64,000 bases of DNA from Dermatemys mawii (lineage: Eukaryota; Chordata; Testudines; Dermatemydidae): NCBI GenBank assembly GCA_007922305.1, contig ML677358.1:17161327-17225326 (forward strand), written 5' to 3'. Shown piece after piece: positions 33,585-46,400 of the stretch. Position numbers and translations under genes: made by a program. Below the pieces are notes generated by a model. That model had not been told where the DNA came from. It was given only the letters and a program-made list of their open reading frames with translations, and did not search any database. Numbering within the stretch: position 1 is the stretch's first letter; each line of letters starts with the position of its first letter.

Positions 33585-36299
33585 GCCCCTCCAGCTGATG
33601 AGCTAGGCAGTTTTTTCCCTCCACTTCTGCCTGGGAAGGGTCTGGAGCTCATTGCCATAACACTGCATCTGCAAGACCCAGGGTAACGTCTGTCGCAGTG
33701 GAGCTAAAGTCTGCAGTGGTTTGGTGGGCTGGGAGAGCTGTGGCAGCTTTATAACTTTTAAGCAAGAAAGATCCTGTCTTTGAATTGGGACAATGAGTCT
33801 GGTTGCTGTGGTAGATTTCCTTAGGCAGGGAGGTTCCCAGTTGATTCTCCACTCTAGGAAAGCTCAATCCCCTCCCCATCTTGGTAGGGGGAGAGAGCTT
33901 CCATCCCTGCACACCCTCCACATCAAAGGCAAAGTGAGCGGCAAACTAGCTAAGCAGGCAGGACATGGTCCCAGCAGAGTGGAGCCTCAATCCAATAGCA
34001 CCCCCACTCTTAACAGAAAGATTTGGATGACTGAAGATAGACCCTCTTTGAACCCGCAAATCATTCCCAAGACATGCATCATCTTTGTCCATCTCAAGGG
34101 TCTCTGTTCAGAAGCCCTCTGGGCTTTCTATTCCTAGCAGGCCCAAAAGACTGCCTTTCTGACTCTGTCTCACCCAGAACTTTGCAAAAGGTCAGATGGG
34201 ACCAGGCACAAATTTTTTCCTTGTCCTATTCTGGGCAAGGAAGCCATTGCTGCTGGACTTTCTAGACTTGTTCTAATTGATAGAAGGGCTGAGGTTCTGC
34301 CCCACAGAAAAGATCCCATAACTCAGAGTCCAATAAGTCATCCAAGAATCTGGAAGGCAAAATGTATCTGCCTGGAATTTGAGAAGCAATAGTTACAATG
34401 GAAGAGAAAAGGATTCTCCAGTGATTTCTATGCTATGGGACATTGTGCCAGTGGAAAACACTCCTCCATTTGGTTGGATTTTAAACACAAATTCAGGGAT
34501 CAACAGATCTGATGCAGAAACCTCATCAAGAGGTTTCTCAGAGCATTGCCTCTGTTCTCCACTGGTCCCCAGGGGACATTGGTCTAGTTTGATGATCTTT
34601 TTAAGCCTTTCCTCTCAGTCTCTTTTTACTGAGACTTGATATATTATCTTGACAGGAACAACAGTATTGCCCCTTTCCCCTACACTTGTGTAGAGCCATG
34701 AGATATGCTATGTACTACTGCAGGTATCTAATCTCCTCTTACTGACACATTGCAGAGTGATGGCAGAGAGGAAGATTTTGCAACATTTGGCCAAAGAGTG
34801 CATATAACTCAATTAGTCACACTGTTGTCTCCTTGCCACAGGGTCTGGATTACAAACCCCACACCGGGCGGGGTATTGACCTCATGGCCAGTGGCTGATC
34901 CTGCAGCAGGAAGAGGGTTTGGGGCATGCCGATGGATGCTAATTTAGCAGAGTGCTCCCCTTTCCACTAGACACACTGCACCACGGTCAGTTCTGCTCAT
35001 CTCAAGTAACTGTCAAGGTGACAGTGAAAGATTCCATGGTGTTATCTGGCATCCAGGATGAGGTACCCCAGCTCGTTAAATTAGATGCAGTCTGTGGGCT
35101 AACAGATTGTCTGTCTAGTTACTGTTCTACCAATAGCTCTCTAATTGCTTTGTAAAAATACAGAGATGCTGCTTACGAAGGGTGCTCTTTAGACCAAATT
35201 CTCTTGCATCAGAGGATCTCACATCCCAGGATATAATAAAAATGCAGCGAGGAACAGAAACAAGCAGAGCTTTCTTTCCCAACACAATAAAAATAATGAG
35301 GAGTAGAAGGGAAATGACTGTGCTGTACGCAGACTGCTAGTTTGACCAGCAATTGTACCTGCATTACATTTAGGTAGCACGACATGTCTGTCCTCAGAAA
35401 GAGGAGCATGGTGGAACCAGCAGGGAAACCGAACCTTTCACCCCTGGAAGATGATTATTCCAGGCCAAGGTGGAGATTTTTCTTCATCAGGGCAGCATAT
35501 CAGAATGAAGCTTGTAGAGCAGCTGCGTGCATTTAACCTGATTTGTGAATGAACAAAGACCAGGGCTGCTCACATAAAGGGTAACAAATATGGGCAACAC
35601 TAAGACTTTAATAGAAGACTAATTATTGGCCTTGCCAACAGAATATTTGCTCTTACATCTGTATGATGTTAATCGTGAAGGTCTCTCTTTTTGTATTCTC
35701 ATGATAGCCCTGCTAAGAGTGGGGGGAGAGGTAGGTATGGTTCTGTGTACAGGGACATGCCTTGTTCTGTTTAACAATGTAAATGAAGACATTTCATACT
35801 ATTGATGAATATCATCTAGCATGTAAGAAAGTCCCATGCCATCTCACGGAACAGGACTCTCTAATGGTAATATTGCCTTGAAAATTACAGCCTACATAGT
35901 CTGAGAATGATTCAAGGTAATTACATCAGTGTTGCCGGAGAAATGAAAGGAAACACTTTTCATATTACCTAATAACAAGCTCTGCTGGGCTGCACGCCTT
36001 AAATTATTTCCATGAAGAACCTGCAAATGATGGAAATCGTCAGACTAATTAGCAGGTGAGGGTCGGTGGGGGTGGAGTGTATCACATGACAGTCGGTGTT
36101 TGGCTGACAGGTCAGACAGCACTGTTGCTGCTGGGGAAATAGCCTTGGTGAGACCAGATGCAGAGGTTTTCTGATAAGTGAAGCTATGCTCTATAACTGC
36201 ATTCAGGAAATTCACAGGTCCTGGACCTGGAGAATCGCCTATCACAAGTACTTTGGATCAGCATGTATAACACTAAACATTGTCCACATTATTGGCAGG
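33585..36299. other. unassigned intron
   Basis: About 2.7 kb without recognised genes or repeats. Frames of up to 114 codons (33793-34137) show no conserved motifs and no splice logic. Confidence 0.4.
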
Positions 36300-36704
36300 T
36301 TACACCTGGGAGGCGAAGTCAGAAACCTCCCCTGCCTCCAGCCCTTCTCGGTCCCTGTCCCCTGACCCCTAGCCACACCCCCGCCCCCTGACAGGACCCC
36401 TGGGAGTCCCACACCCTATCCAATGCCCATGTTCCCAGTCCCCTGACTGCCCCCCGAGACCCTCTGCTCCTTATCCAACCCCCTTACCATGCCGCTCAGA
36501 ACAGCATACCTGGCTGGAGCCAGACATGCTGCCACACTGATCTATTGGCGCGCACAGCCCCGCCCCCCAGAACACTGCTTGTGTGGCCTGCTAAGGCTGC
36601 GGAGGAAGGGGGGGACAGCGGGGGAGGGGCCAGAGCAGCCTTTCCAGCTGGGAGCTCAGGGGCCGGATAGGATGAGCCCACGGGCTGTAGTTTGCCCACC
36701 CCTG
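36300..36704 (-). mobile_element. GC-rich hAT-like element, left end uncertain
   Basis: The right boundary, read inward, is CAGGGGTGGGCAAACTACAG, followed by CCCGTGGGCTCATCC and GGCCCCTGAGCTCCCAGCTG. It pairs with the type at 16255-16632. The body is rich in CCCC and contains GGCGCGC. The opposite terminus was not located, so the start at 36300 is approximate. Confidence 0.6.
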
Positions 36705-38597
36705 TATTACAGGGATCTTAAGTCGGGGCATATAAAGACTCAGTGGGGCTGCTCATGTGCTTAAAGTGAAGCATATACTTGAATGCTTTGCTGGCTGTCA
36801 CAGGGCCAGAAAGCCCCTCACCCCCTTCAGCACTGCTGGGAAAAGTCGTTTCACAGGGCCCATATAACCTCCGCTCTTTTGTTTGCTATCCCTGAGCAAA
36901 AGAGTTAACTTATCAAGGAGCTCATTACCTACGGTTATCTGCATTACCTCTGAATTTAAAGAGATAGTGCTTCCGTCAATCCTAGACTTTTATCCTACAT
37001 GAATCCATATATCAAGTATGAATAACTGTCACACATCTGTAACTAAGGTTGAAGCCTGCAACTGATTATGAACACATTAAAACTGAGATAAAAATGTGTG
37101 AGAAATTACCTTTTCTCCTCATTCTTCTATTTTGAAATAGTTAATGGGTTAATACTTATGAGTAATCAGAGGGTGGGAAAAAACTAGAGATCACTGAATT
37201 ATCTAATTCAGAATTTCAAAACGCTTTGGTGATTTCTTCCTCCACCTCAGGTGCACACACACTTTAGCTCACCTGGCAGGTGCTTTCTTTCCGTTTTGTT
37301 GTGGTTTTTGGAATGCCTCAGTGAGACATTGGAAATCTCACTCCTTGAAACGGTCATAGCACGGGAGCTGTGTGTATAGGGCATAGGGTGGTGGTGGTAG
37401 GCAACTAAGTATTGTCCATTAAGCTGAATTAATTGTGCATTTATATGTCACTGGCAAGTATTGAAGACTGTAGTTTCAGCTACCACTGGATAACACTGTG
37501 AGCCTGACTACAGGTCAAGCTTAAATGCAACAGACTTTAAGGAAAAGTTTCCTATTTCCTTTCCTCTTTTATGAGTCTTATAAACCTGTTGTGTTCTGGT
37601 TCCAGCCAATTTTGTGCCTGATTTTGGACTTACCAAGAGGAGCATCTTAATACGCAAATGATCCCATTGAAGCCAAAGGGACCACTTGTGGAGCAAGGTG
37701 CTACCCAGATTATTCCATCAATAAGGAAGGTATAATCTTGCCTCCAGTCAGTAGCGCACAGTACTGTGGACCTTACATGGATACATTTAGTGCAGCAGCA
37801 AGAGCTTCTGTGAATTGCCTGGCGGAGAACCTTTGCCATACAAAATGGAAATCCTGACACGTTTGATCTCTGATTTCTAAGATACTGCAGCTTTTGTATT
37901 ATTTATTTATTTCTGATATTTCGAAGATCTTCAGTGTTCTTTGAGTCCTCCAAGCCCTGTCAGCACTGAGAAATAATGGTAGGTATGTAGATAATTATGT
38001 CAATATAATCCCAAGTTTATGCTTGCACAGTTCATAGAGCCTAGGTAGCATTGGAGGCAACACAAAGGCTGGCTCAATAATTATAAACCAAAGTGCCTTT
38101 AAGCTGCAGTGCTGAGGCTTGAAAACATTTAAACATAATGCGTACAAATGAGAAGGGATGAAAACAACTCCAGCAAAATGGCTGAGCTCCAAGAATCTTT
38201 TTATGTGTTTCTTGATGACAAAATAGACCGTAATGCAGTTCACATTCAGATGCCCTTAAGTACCAGTGAGGTTTGTGTGATGCCTCACAGCTTTAATGTC
38301 AATATTTATACACTTGGCCTACTAATTATACCATTGATGAAAAAAAGAGGCAATATTAATGCTGTCTATACTTGCCATCATGCCATTAACAGAAAATATG
38401 CTATAATTAGGAATTATGGTGTGACAGACTGACAATATCCTGGACTAATCTTACAAAATTAAGATAAACTTTATGGAATTAAGTTCAATCTTATTGAATT
38501 AGGTTTAACACCTGTCGTGTCCATTGTGTTAAAATGCAGTTGCTTCTGTATTATTGTAGAATTATCTGTAACTTTTCTAGGGATTTGACTAATGTGA
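36705..38597. other. unassigned AT-rich intron
   Basis: Nothing recognised; no splice-bounded frame. Confidence 0.4.
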
Positions 38598-39100
38598 ATG
38601 TTAGGAACTTCCAGAAATTGGGACAATATGTGGAAAGTGGGTTTATTAGGAGGTACTTGGAAGGCCTTTGGAAACTATTCCTTGTGGAGAGACTCATTGT
38701 CTGCTACTTATGTACTCCTGGAAACTTCAGATCAAGGACCCCAGAACTGTATAAAGAGTGGACTAAACTTTTCATGTCAGTTCTCATTCTCAACTGAGAC
38801 CGTTATGAACTTGTGACTACAAACGACACCTCTTGGAGCGTTTGAGGGACTTGCCTGCCAGAGCCTGTGCAGAAGACAGTTTGGGGGGAATTTACATTAA
38901 GCTTAGTAGCATGCGTGTTCTTTTATTGTCTTTAATATGTTTTCTCTGTAGTACTTTTATACTCTAAGAATAAATATACTGGCAGAGGAAGTGCCATGTG
39001 GTAACTTATAACCACTGGCTATCGTTCTGTTGTTAGTCTCTGAAGAGAAGGCAGAGAAGCCTGCTTAGGCAGTCTGTCTTTTGCTGGGAAAATCACAGTA
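38598..39100 (+). mobile_element. candidate solo LTR
   Basis: Proposed from promoter/polyA layout: TGTTAGGAAC at the start, a TATAAAG box at 38750-38756, an AATAAA at 38969-38974, and an end somewhere near AATCACAG (about 39094). Spacing is right for U3-R-U5, but no target duplication was found, so the ends are tentative and chance is possible. Confidence 0.35.
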
Positions 39101-39382
39101 TAGTCAAGGAACTGTTCAGCCTGGAGATACCTTGATCAGGGGCAAGTGCGACAAGTGTGTCTATAAGAACATAGAAATGTCCAGAGTGGGTCAGACCAAA
39201 GGTCAACCTAGCCCAGTATCCTGTCTTCCAGCAGTGGCCAATGCCAGGTGCTCCAGAGGGAATGAACGGACCAGGTAATCCATCCCACGTCACCCATTCT
39301 CAGCTTCTGGCAAACAGAGGCTAGAGACACCATCCCTGCCCATCCTGGCTAATAATAATTGATGAACCTATCCTCCATGAAT

Positions 39383-39622
39383 TTATCTAGTTCTTTTTTG
39401 AGCCCTGTTATAGTCTTGGCTTTTATGACATCCTCTAGGAAGGCGTTCCATGGGTTGACGGTGCGTTGTGTGAAAAAATACTTCCTTTGTTTTAAACCTG
39501 CTGCCTATTAATTTCATTTGGTGACCCCTAGTCCTTGTGTTATGAGAAGGAGTAAATAACGCTTCCTTATTTACTGTTATATCGATATCCTCATTTAACA
39601 CAAGGCATTCTTGTTCACCCAT
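39383..39622 (-). pseudogene. CR1 ORF2 remnant: EN start fused in frame to RT end
   Basis: MGEQECLVLNEDIDI matches the beginning of the CR1 endonuclease domain (preceded by KCLFTNARSL-like sequence upstream). It then runs straight, without a frame change, into TVNKEALFTPSHNTRTRGHQ and MKLIGSRFKTK, which belong near the ORF2 C-terminus. A 7-base loss then shifts the frame through the usual FFTQRTVN-WN segment. The junction is at about 39577/39578. No catalytic EN or RT residues remain. Confidence 0.8.
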
Positions 39623-39929
39623 CTTATTATTAGACTTCTAGCATTTGTAAATAAGCACTTTAATAACTTGTCACCTTTTAGCTGTCTGCCATTACATGCT
39701 GTAATTGAATGGGACTTTTTTCATTTGATTGTTTCTCATCAGATCCTACCTGTATTTTATTGTCTTCCTTCCTCTCCTCTTTACTAAGACATAGAGAATC
39801 TCCATTAATAGCTCCTTCCCTAAGGGATGCCTCTGTCTGAACCACGTGCTCATCTGAACCTGTCGACTTTCCCTCAGGCCTTAGTTTAAGAACTGCTCTA
39901 TGACCTTTTTAATTTTAAGTGCCAGCAAT

Positions 39930-40800
39930 CTGGTTCCACTTTGGTTTAGGTGGAGCCCATCCTTCCTGTGTAGGCGCCCCCTTTCCCAAAAGTTTCCCCA
40001 GTTCCTAATAAATCTAAACCCCTCCTCCTTATACCATCATCTCATTTACCCATTGAGACCCTGCAGTTCTGCCTGTCCAGCTGGCCCTGTGTGTGGAACT
40101 AGATGCATTTCAGAGAATACTACCATGGAGGTCCTGAACTTCAATCTCTTGCCTAGCATCCTAAATTCGGCCTCCAGGACCTCTCTCCTATCCTTCCCTA
40201 TGGCATTGGTACCTACATATACCACGACCATGTGCTCTTCCCCAGCACTGCACAGAAGTCTATCTAGATGCCTCGAGAGATCCACAACCTTCACACCCGG
40301 CAGGCAAGTCACCATGCCGTTCTCCTAGTCTTTGCAAACCCAGCTATCTATGTTTCTAATGATCGAATCACCCATTACTAATATCTGTTTCTTTCTAATA
40401 ACTGGCGTTCCCTCCCCTGGAGAGGTATCCTCAGTGTGTGTGGGTATACCATGACATCATCTGGAAGGAGGGTCCTAACTATAGGATCATTTCCCTCGGC
40501 TCCAGTTGGATGCTCTCTTTCCCCTAGACTTTCATCCTCCTCAACAGCACAGAGGCGGTCACACCGGGGATGGGATTGTTCTACTGTATCCCGGAAAGTC
40601 TCATCTATGTACCTCTCTGACTCCCTTAGCTCCTCCAGCTCAGCCACCCTGGTCTCTGAAACCCGTACACGGTCTCTGAGAGCCATGAGCTCCTTGAACC
40701 AAACGCACACATACACCACTCACCAATAGGGCAGGTCATCAAACATGTTGCATTGGGTGCAATAAACTGGACAAGTCTCCCTCTGTTGCTGGACTTCTGC
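39930..40800 (-). pseudogene. CR1 ORF1 with SGNH esterase domain
   Basis: From 5' to 3' on the minus strand: CPVYCTQCNMF (two Cys pairs, about 40770), a stop, a charged coiled coil with RVRVSETRVAELEELRESER (about 40700-40620), then the esterase: VMGDSIIRNIDSWVCKD (block I Ser, about 40370), a stop, PGVKVVDLSRHL, EEHMVVVYVGTNAIGKD (block III GTN, about 40220), and after a frame change KDGLHLN (block V Asp/His, about 39950). All catalytic motif positions of the SGNH fold are still readable despite at least two stops and one frameshift. Confidence 0.8.
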
Positions 40801-41330
40801 CTGTGCTCTCTTTTTACTCCTGCAGCTCGTTCCTTTGTCGATGTTTTCTTTTATCAGGGGGTGTTTATGGCTTTAAGTTTAAAGAATGTTAAGTGTATCT
40901 AGCTCCCCCTCACGCTCTCCCTCACAAAACGCCCCTGTTAGCTGCTGCTTTTCACTAGCTCCTCTGGTCACTTAGGAGCCGGCCTTTTAAAGCTTTGGTC
41001 TTCCTGCGTGGCCCCTCCCCGCCCTCTGGTTAAGGGTTGATGGTGCTAAAGGTCTTAGGGATCAAAGCCTTGTTGAGAAGCTCTCAGTCTTGCTTAGCAG
41101 GCACCTAGGCTTAGCGCACACAGGGTCAGCACACGGTCCCCCAAACAAACAGACCACATGGCATATTTCAGTCAAGCAGCAAGCACGCCACAAACACACA
41201 CACACACTGCAGACAACAAACTTACCTCCAGGGTCATGTAATCGCTCTCCCTTCCCCTGGAGAACTCCCTTGCAGCTCTGCCCAAGAGAGGTAGTGGCTA
41301 GGGAAGCCCGAGGGCAGGTTCCCTGGCTAA

Positions 41331-41530
41331 ACCATTGCGAGGAAATACAGGTGCAGTTGCCCTGAACCATGACATATGGAGCATGGGGAGAGAAGAGATT
41401 ATTTTCATTTTTAGTAGGGGATGGAGCCCTCTTCAGTATTTGAAGCAAAGTGTTATGAGTAACATGGTGAGTAGTGAGTCAACCTACAGTAAAGGGTCAA
41501 AATGGCCCTGCTACAGCCTTGCTACTTACT
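41331..41530. other. unassigned intron
   Basis: Nothing recognised. Confidence 0.4.
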
Positions 41531-41637
41531 GAGGCCTGATCCAGCAAAGCACTTAAGCACATGCTTCAATTTTAGCACCCAAGAAGTCCCACTGAAAGTT
41601 AGTTGCCATGTTTAAGTATGTTGTTTAATGGGGGCCC
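41531..41637. mobile_element. palindromic element, AGCAAAGCACTTAAGCA type
   Basis: Left arm GAGGCCTGATCCAGCAAAGC then ACTTAAGCACATGCTTCAAT; right arm (inward) GGGCCCCCATTAAACAACAT then ACTTAAAC. The centre AGTCCCACTGAAAGTTAG is a decayed CCCATTGA core. About 107 bp. Confidence 0.6.
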
Positions 41638-42478
41638 AGAGGAGATAGAATAGAAGGCAAAGGAATGGTTTAGTCTTGCACTTACTTTTTCAAGTGCCTG
41701 ATAGTCCCGTAGAACAAAAGATTGACTTTATCTGAATCTGCAGTTCATTTTATTCCAGTTTAGTTTATTTATGCTAACAGGTACCTGGGGTTTTACAGCA
41801 GTGGTGATTGTTTGTTACTGGCTGGAGGCCCTGAAAGCAGATATCATTGTTGCCATTGCAGATAGTTATAGGAGACTCTCCTTTAGCTGGAATGATAGTG
41901 CCTCTGATTTTGGATTGAAGAGACTGTGATTCATATTCTGTCAGGTGTTGAATCCTTACAAGCTGTGCAAATAAGAATGAAGCCCCCCCACTGTTAATAC
42001 TTAGGACAGTTGTCTCCCTTTTGCTCTGCTTAGTGTTGTGCCAAGACCATGCTGACTGAATGATTTTTTTCACTTTGGGCCAGAACCTGCTGGTCTTACT
42101 CAGGTTAAGAGGCACGTGGTGCCATCGGAATCAGTGGGATTAAAGTGCTGAGTGTTGCAGAATCTGTTCTCTGTATGTAGACTGCACAGTGTATTTAAAA
42201 ATACAATATCTGGTTTAAACTGTTTTGTTTCGAGAAGTTACTTAAAGGGAATGTTGGTGCCAGAGGATGCCATCTTGCTGAAAGTGACAGTATGGGCCCA
42301 GTCCCGCTTCCACTAAAGACACTGGGAGCAGGCCCAGTTACTGTAACATCATCTGTCTTTTAAAGCACTGTGGACAGATGTGATCCTGCAGGTAACTCCC
42401 AGGGAGATTTTGCAAGATCCTGCTCACAGGGTGTGAATGGCAGGTCTCCTTCCTAAATGATGAGCAACTCCTTACTGT
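41638..42478. other. unassigned intron
   Basis: A possible palindromic remnant at 42297-42345 (GGGCCCAGTCCCGCTTCCAC... GGAGCAGGCCC). Otherwise nothing recognised. Confidence 0.4.
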
Positions 42479-42547
42479 GGACCTGATCCAAAGCCCACTA
42501 AAGTCAGTGGACTTTCCACTGACTGCAAAGGTTATTGGCTCAGATCA
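42479..42547. mobile_element. palindromic element, GGACCTGATCCAAAGCCCA type
   Basis: Left arm GGACCTGATCCAAAGCCCAC; right end (inward) TGATCTGAGCCAATAACC is a worn partner. The interior AAAGTCAGTGGACTTTCCACTGACTGC is a strong internal palindrome. About 69 bp; related to 50654-50726. Confidence 0.55.
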
Positions 42548-45312
42548 TAGACTAGCCTCTTACTTACAGGGTTTGTATACTTTTGCCTCTTGACTGTGTT
42601 TAAGTCTCATATAAACACTCCAGCTGGACTACGCGCCTCAGTAACTCACAGAAAAAGAATAAACTGATGAAACTGGTGTAACATGATTTTGAAAGAGAAC
42701 GTGAAGGGAAAAAATATTACTCTCTCTCTTTAAACTGTCTCTTTTCTGTATTGTTACCTTGACAACTCTGCTGCTGTTTTTCATCTTTGGTGGGACTTAA
42801 CTGTGGTAAAAGAGGGGGACATCCATGTATGTTGCCACATCTACTCCAGCCTCCTTCACAGGCACGTGTCAATTACAGGGCATCTAAAGCAAGGGAATAC
42901 CCTGTTCATTATGTTGACCTGTGGTGTCATCTGGAAATTATTACAGACACTAAGAACTGGGACCTGTTCTGATTAAAGGTACAACATTATGTCTTTTTGT
43001 TTAAGCCAAAACCACAGTAATGTTAATTTCCTGGAAGAAGAGATTCAAAGTGCTTTAAATATTTTTCAGGGGCTAGCACAGCTGGAGAGCAGAGAGGAAT
43101 GAAAATGCTTGAAAAATAATTGTATTATTTTTCGTATAAGAAGCTATAGGCGTGTATGTCAAGATTAGGGTACAGCTCTGATGTGCTGAGCTGAGTGTAG
43201 AGAGGATAAAAATATCCTTTCTTTCCTTGCAACTGAAATTTCACTAGAGGCAGAGGCAAAGGCAAGGGGAATGTGGTGGAGAACTGAAATTTGAATCCCT
43301 ATGTTTCTTTGCTTTCATTAGGGCTGGAAAAGCTGCCTTCTAACCCAGGTCAGCCCAAAACTGTTGACACTGACAAAATGTTAAGAAACAGTAGAGATAT
43401 CAGCTGCAAAACTTACCACTCTCAAGAAAAGTTGGTGCAGAAAATAACTCTTAACATTCAAATTTGTTGCCAAAATGGCTTGCCTTATAGTTGAAAACAA
43501 AAGACATGCAGGATCCTCCCCTCTCCCCATCCTCCCTCCCCCCCTCCCCCAGTCTCAGTGCAGGGGTGTGTTGGGGGAAGGGTTCTTGAATGCAAAACAT
43601 GTGTTTTCGATTGATATCTGGAGCCAGACCAGTAGCTGTAACTTGGCCTGACAAAGCCTTATTGAAGTACAGACTGAGTATAGTTTCTAAGCAGTTGGAA
43701 AAAGAACGGGAATGCTGTTCAGGAAATTCTTCAGGCATGGGCAGGGACTTGGCTGCAATTCTGCTGTTGGAAAATCTGACAAGGGCAGCTTCTGAACACA
43801 GACTAGGCCTCATGCTGTTCTGAAAGCAACACTGCATCTTTCTTCTTGTGTACCCCCAGCACACGCCACGATTGTATATTTTTCATCTGCCGACTGAAAG
43901 AGAGGTAAGAAGGGTATTGTTCTTTGTACAATTGGTTTGATTTGCTATTCTTTTGTTCTGGTGCAGGAGAGGCTGTTTGCTTTCAGCAAATTGTTTAGAG
44001 AGGAAGAATTTGGGAATATGCGGCTGTGGCATGTTTGCTAAAGAATCCCACTAGTTTTGGGTTGGGTGTCAGTTTCTTTCTAACTTTTCTTTCATGCTAA
44101 TCCTGCAGGCAATTCAACTCTTGCCTCTGCGCTTGGAGAGATGTGCAGACACACTGACCGAATGATTCCCAAATTTTTGTTTTTCTAAGTCTGAGTGCAG
44201 CCAAAGAGCATTTTAAGGGCATCCGCATGTGTCTGTGTAACCAAAAGACAAGACAAAAAGTACTGTAGTACAAATACAGTCAGTGGATATTATACACAGC
44301 ACATTATTTGCCGTGGTAATAAATACATGCATTTTTGATGGGCGTGGGGGGTGTAGGATTGGCTATTGCTAAGTGCTCCTGTTGTGGATTCCCCAAATAA
44401 TATATTGAGATTGTTAGGACAGGAGGTAATCCTATGCCAATCATCACTTTACGAGTTTTCAGCAATGTTTTTCTCTTTTCCAACCATTTGCTTTGGTAGA
44501 GCACCAACCAAATAAAGCACATTAGAGAACACACAACCCAGTCTAGGAGATTAGAACTAAAGACTTTAATTTAACTTGTATTTTTGTTGTAGCTGCACAT
44601 TTTCTTAGGATTAAGCTTCTTTCCAAGAATAACTAAGAGACATTAATGACAAATAATTTCCCTTTTTAGCAGACTGCTAGATTTGTGCTTTACTCCCTCA
44701 TCCTCTCCGTTGCAGCCTTGAAACGGGAGGCTTTCCTCTGCCGTGATAACATCTCCTTATGTGCAGTGTTTGTGTCTGAAAGTTAGGATACAGCCAATGA
44801 AAATGTCAAAAGGACACGCTCTTTTCTACCTTCAGCCTGCCTCGCCTCAGACGCTCACCAACAGCTGGCGTCTGATGTGCTAAGGATGCTTTGGAGCCAT
44901 GCTCTGTGAGTAGGGTTAAAAAGAGAGGATAAGAGAGCCCTGTATTACTGAAAGGGATGGGGCAAACAAGGGACTGAGTCAACTGCAGTTCAGGAAAATA
45001 CACCCAGAGCCTGCTTTTCCTGTTGGCCGGCAGGACCCAACATACAGTAGCTGAGTGGCCACTGCCTTTGGTGACCCACGACATTCTCAATGACAAAATG
45101 AGGTTGTGAACCAATGCTGATCAAGCCCAGTGTGGGATTGGCTGGAACCTCGCTCCGTGTCGCCAGTGAAGGACTGTTTTATAGCTTTAGCCAGAATGAG
45201 GTTGAATAGTCAGAACTCCATGGGTAGACACAATGCTGTAAAGTAGATAGTAGATTTGTTTTTTGAATGAATTAAATACTGGCCAAATTTTGGGCATCGT
45301 TGGGGTGGAGCT
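42548..45312. other. unassigned intron
   Basis: A C-rich run lies at about 43518-43551. Frames of 77-137 codons (e.g. 43451-43864 minus) have no recognised motif. Confidence 0.4.
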
Positions 45313-45338
45313 CTAGGGGGTGCATCTAGGGGGTGCAT
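45313..45338. repeat. 13-bp tandem duplication
   Basis: CTAGGGGGTGCAT occurs twice without interruption. Confidence 0.85.
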
Positions 45339-45974
45339 CACACCATGAGAGAACCAGTCTCAGTGCAGAGAGGCAACCAACACACCCATGTACTCTCTAG
45401 CTTCAGAACGAGAGCTTCCTCACTGGCTGTACTGGCTGCTGCTCTTTTCTTTGCTGGAGGCTGTCTGCAGACTCAGGCAAATGCCAGTCCATATGTTATA
45501 TCCAGGTCATGTTTTCAAGATTTCCTTTGCCGCCAGGAGGGCTTGAAACGTCTTCTTTTAAAGTGAAATTCCGGCAGCATCTGAGGATAAAATATTGCAT
45601 TTGCTGGAAGAAATGCAGCAACCTGTAGCTACATTAGTAACAGATGTGTCCAACATGGATTTTGGAGTAGCAACTGGAGAGCAAAGATTCATGTGGCCTT
45701 GTTCAGATTTTCATTTGGTCTATCAGCAGGGAGACATTGGTTTAAAACAAAGGCTTGTGCAGTTCACTGAGCAAGGAGAGCACATCTTTGAAGGATGGGG
45801 TCACTTATAGTTACTATGGAAATTATATTTAACTCAATATTTTAGAATAAGATGGCTGGAAGGGAAGAGGAGCTGGATTCTAGAGAGTATCAAGAGATTA
45901 ATCTGTGTTAAGTGAGTATATTTACATCAAGAGTTTTTAAAGTAGAGCTTGGGGAGGGATTTGAACATTTTTGA
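45339..45974. other. unassigned intron
   Basis: Nothing recognised. Confidence 0.4.
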
Positions 45975-46400
45975 GATATCAAAAAATATTCCTGTTCTGA
46001 ATTGGAATAGAGTCAAAATCTTGGAATTTCTGATAACAGGAACCCTCCCCCTCCCCCCCAAGGCTTGGGTCATTCAAAATGTTTCTTTTGATAATTTTGA
46101 AACCTGATGTTTTGATTTTGACCATTTTAATTTTTGCAAACTTTAAAAAAATTCTAATAAGCTTAGTTTTATGAACCAAAAAGTTATTTTGAACAGTGAG
46201 TATTCTTCATTCTGAAAATTTCAAAATGTTGTTTTGACAATTTCAAATATTTTTTTAAAATTTTTTTGAGTCGACAGATTCATTGCAACTGACCTCCTCC
46301 CACAAAACGTTTTGGTTTTGACAAATTGGTATATTTTGACACCCCACCCCCCCACCAAAAAAAGTTGTGACAGAAGATTCTTGACCACTTTTATTTCAGA
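45975..46400. repeat. TTTTGA/TCAAAA-rich low-complexity repeat
   Basis: Repeated TTTTGAAA, TTTTGATTTTGAC, CAAAATGTTTTG and AAAATTTC words with short C runs (46045-46060, 46345-46352). Looks like a degenerate dispersed repeat of simple vocabulary; boundaries are soft. Confidence 0.5.

Larger units (their letters stand above)
39165..41330 (-). mobile_element. CR1 LINE with intact ends and ORF2 deletion
   Basis: On the minus strand the order is 5' region (about 41330-40810), ORF1 with zinc-knuckle-like Cys pairs, coiled coil and SGNH esterase (about 40800-39900), the very start of ORF2 (39650-39578), then directly the C-terminal end of ORF2 (39577-39400) and the 3' tail ending AAGAACATAG at 39165. 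Most CR1 copies are 5'-truncated; this one instead keeps the 5' side and lacks almost all of the endonuclease and reverse transcriptase. The 5' limit is approximate. Confidence 0.8.

Noticed and set aside
40378..40719. Coiled-coil protein as a host gene
   Set aside because: Neighbouring esterase motifs and ORF2 pieces show it is CR1 ORF1.
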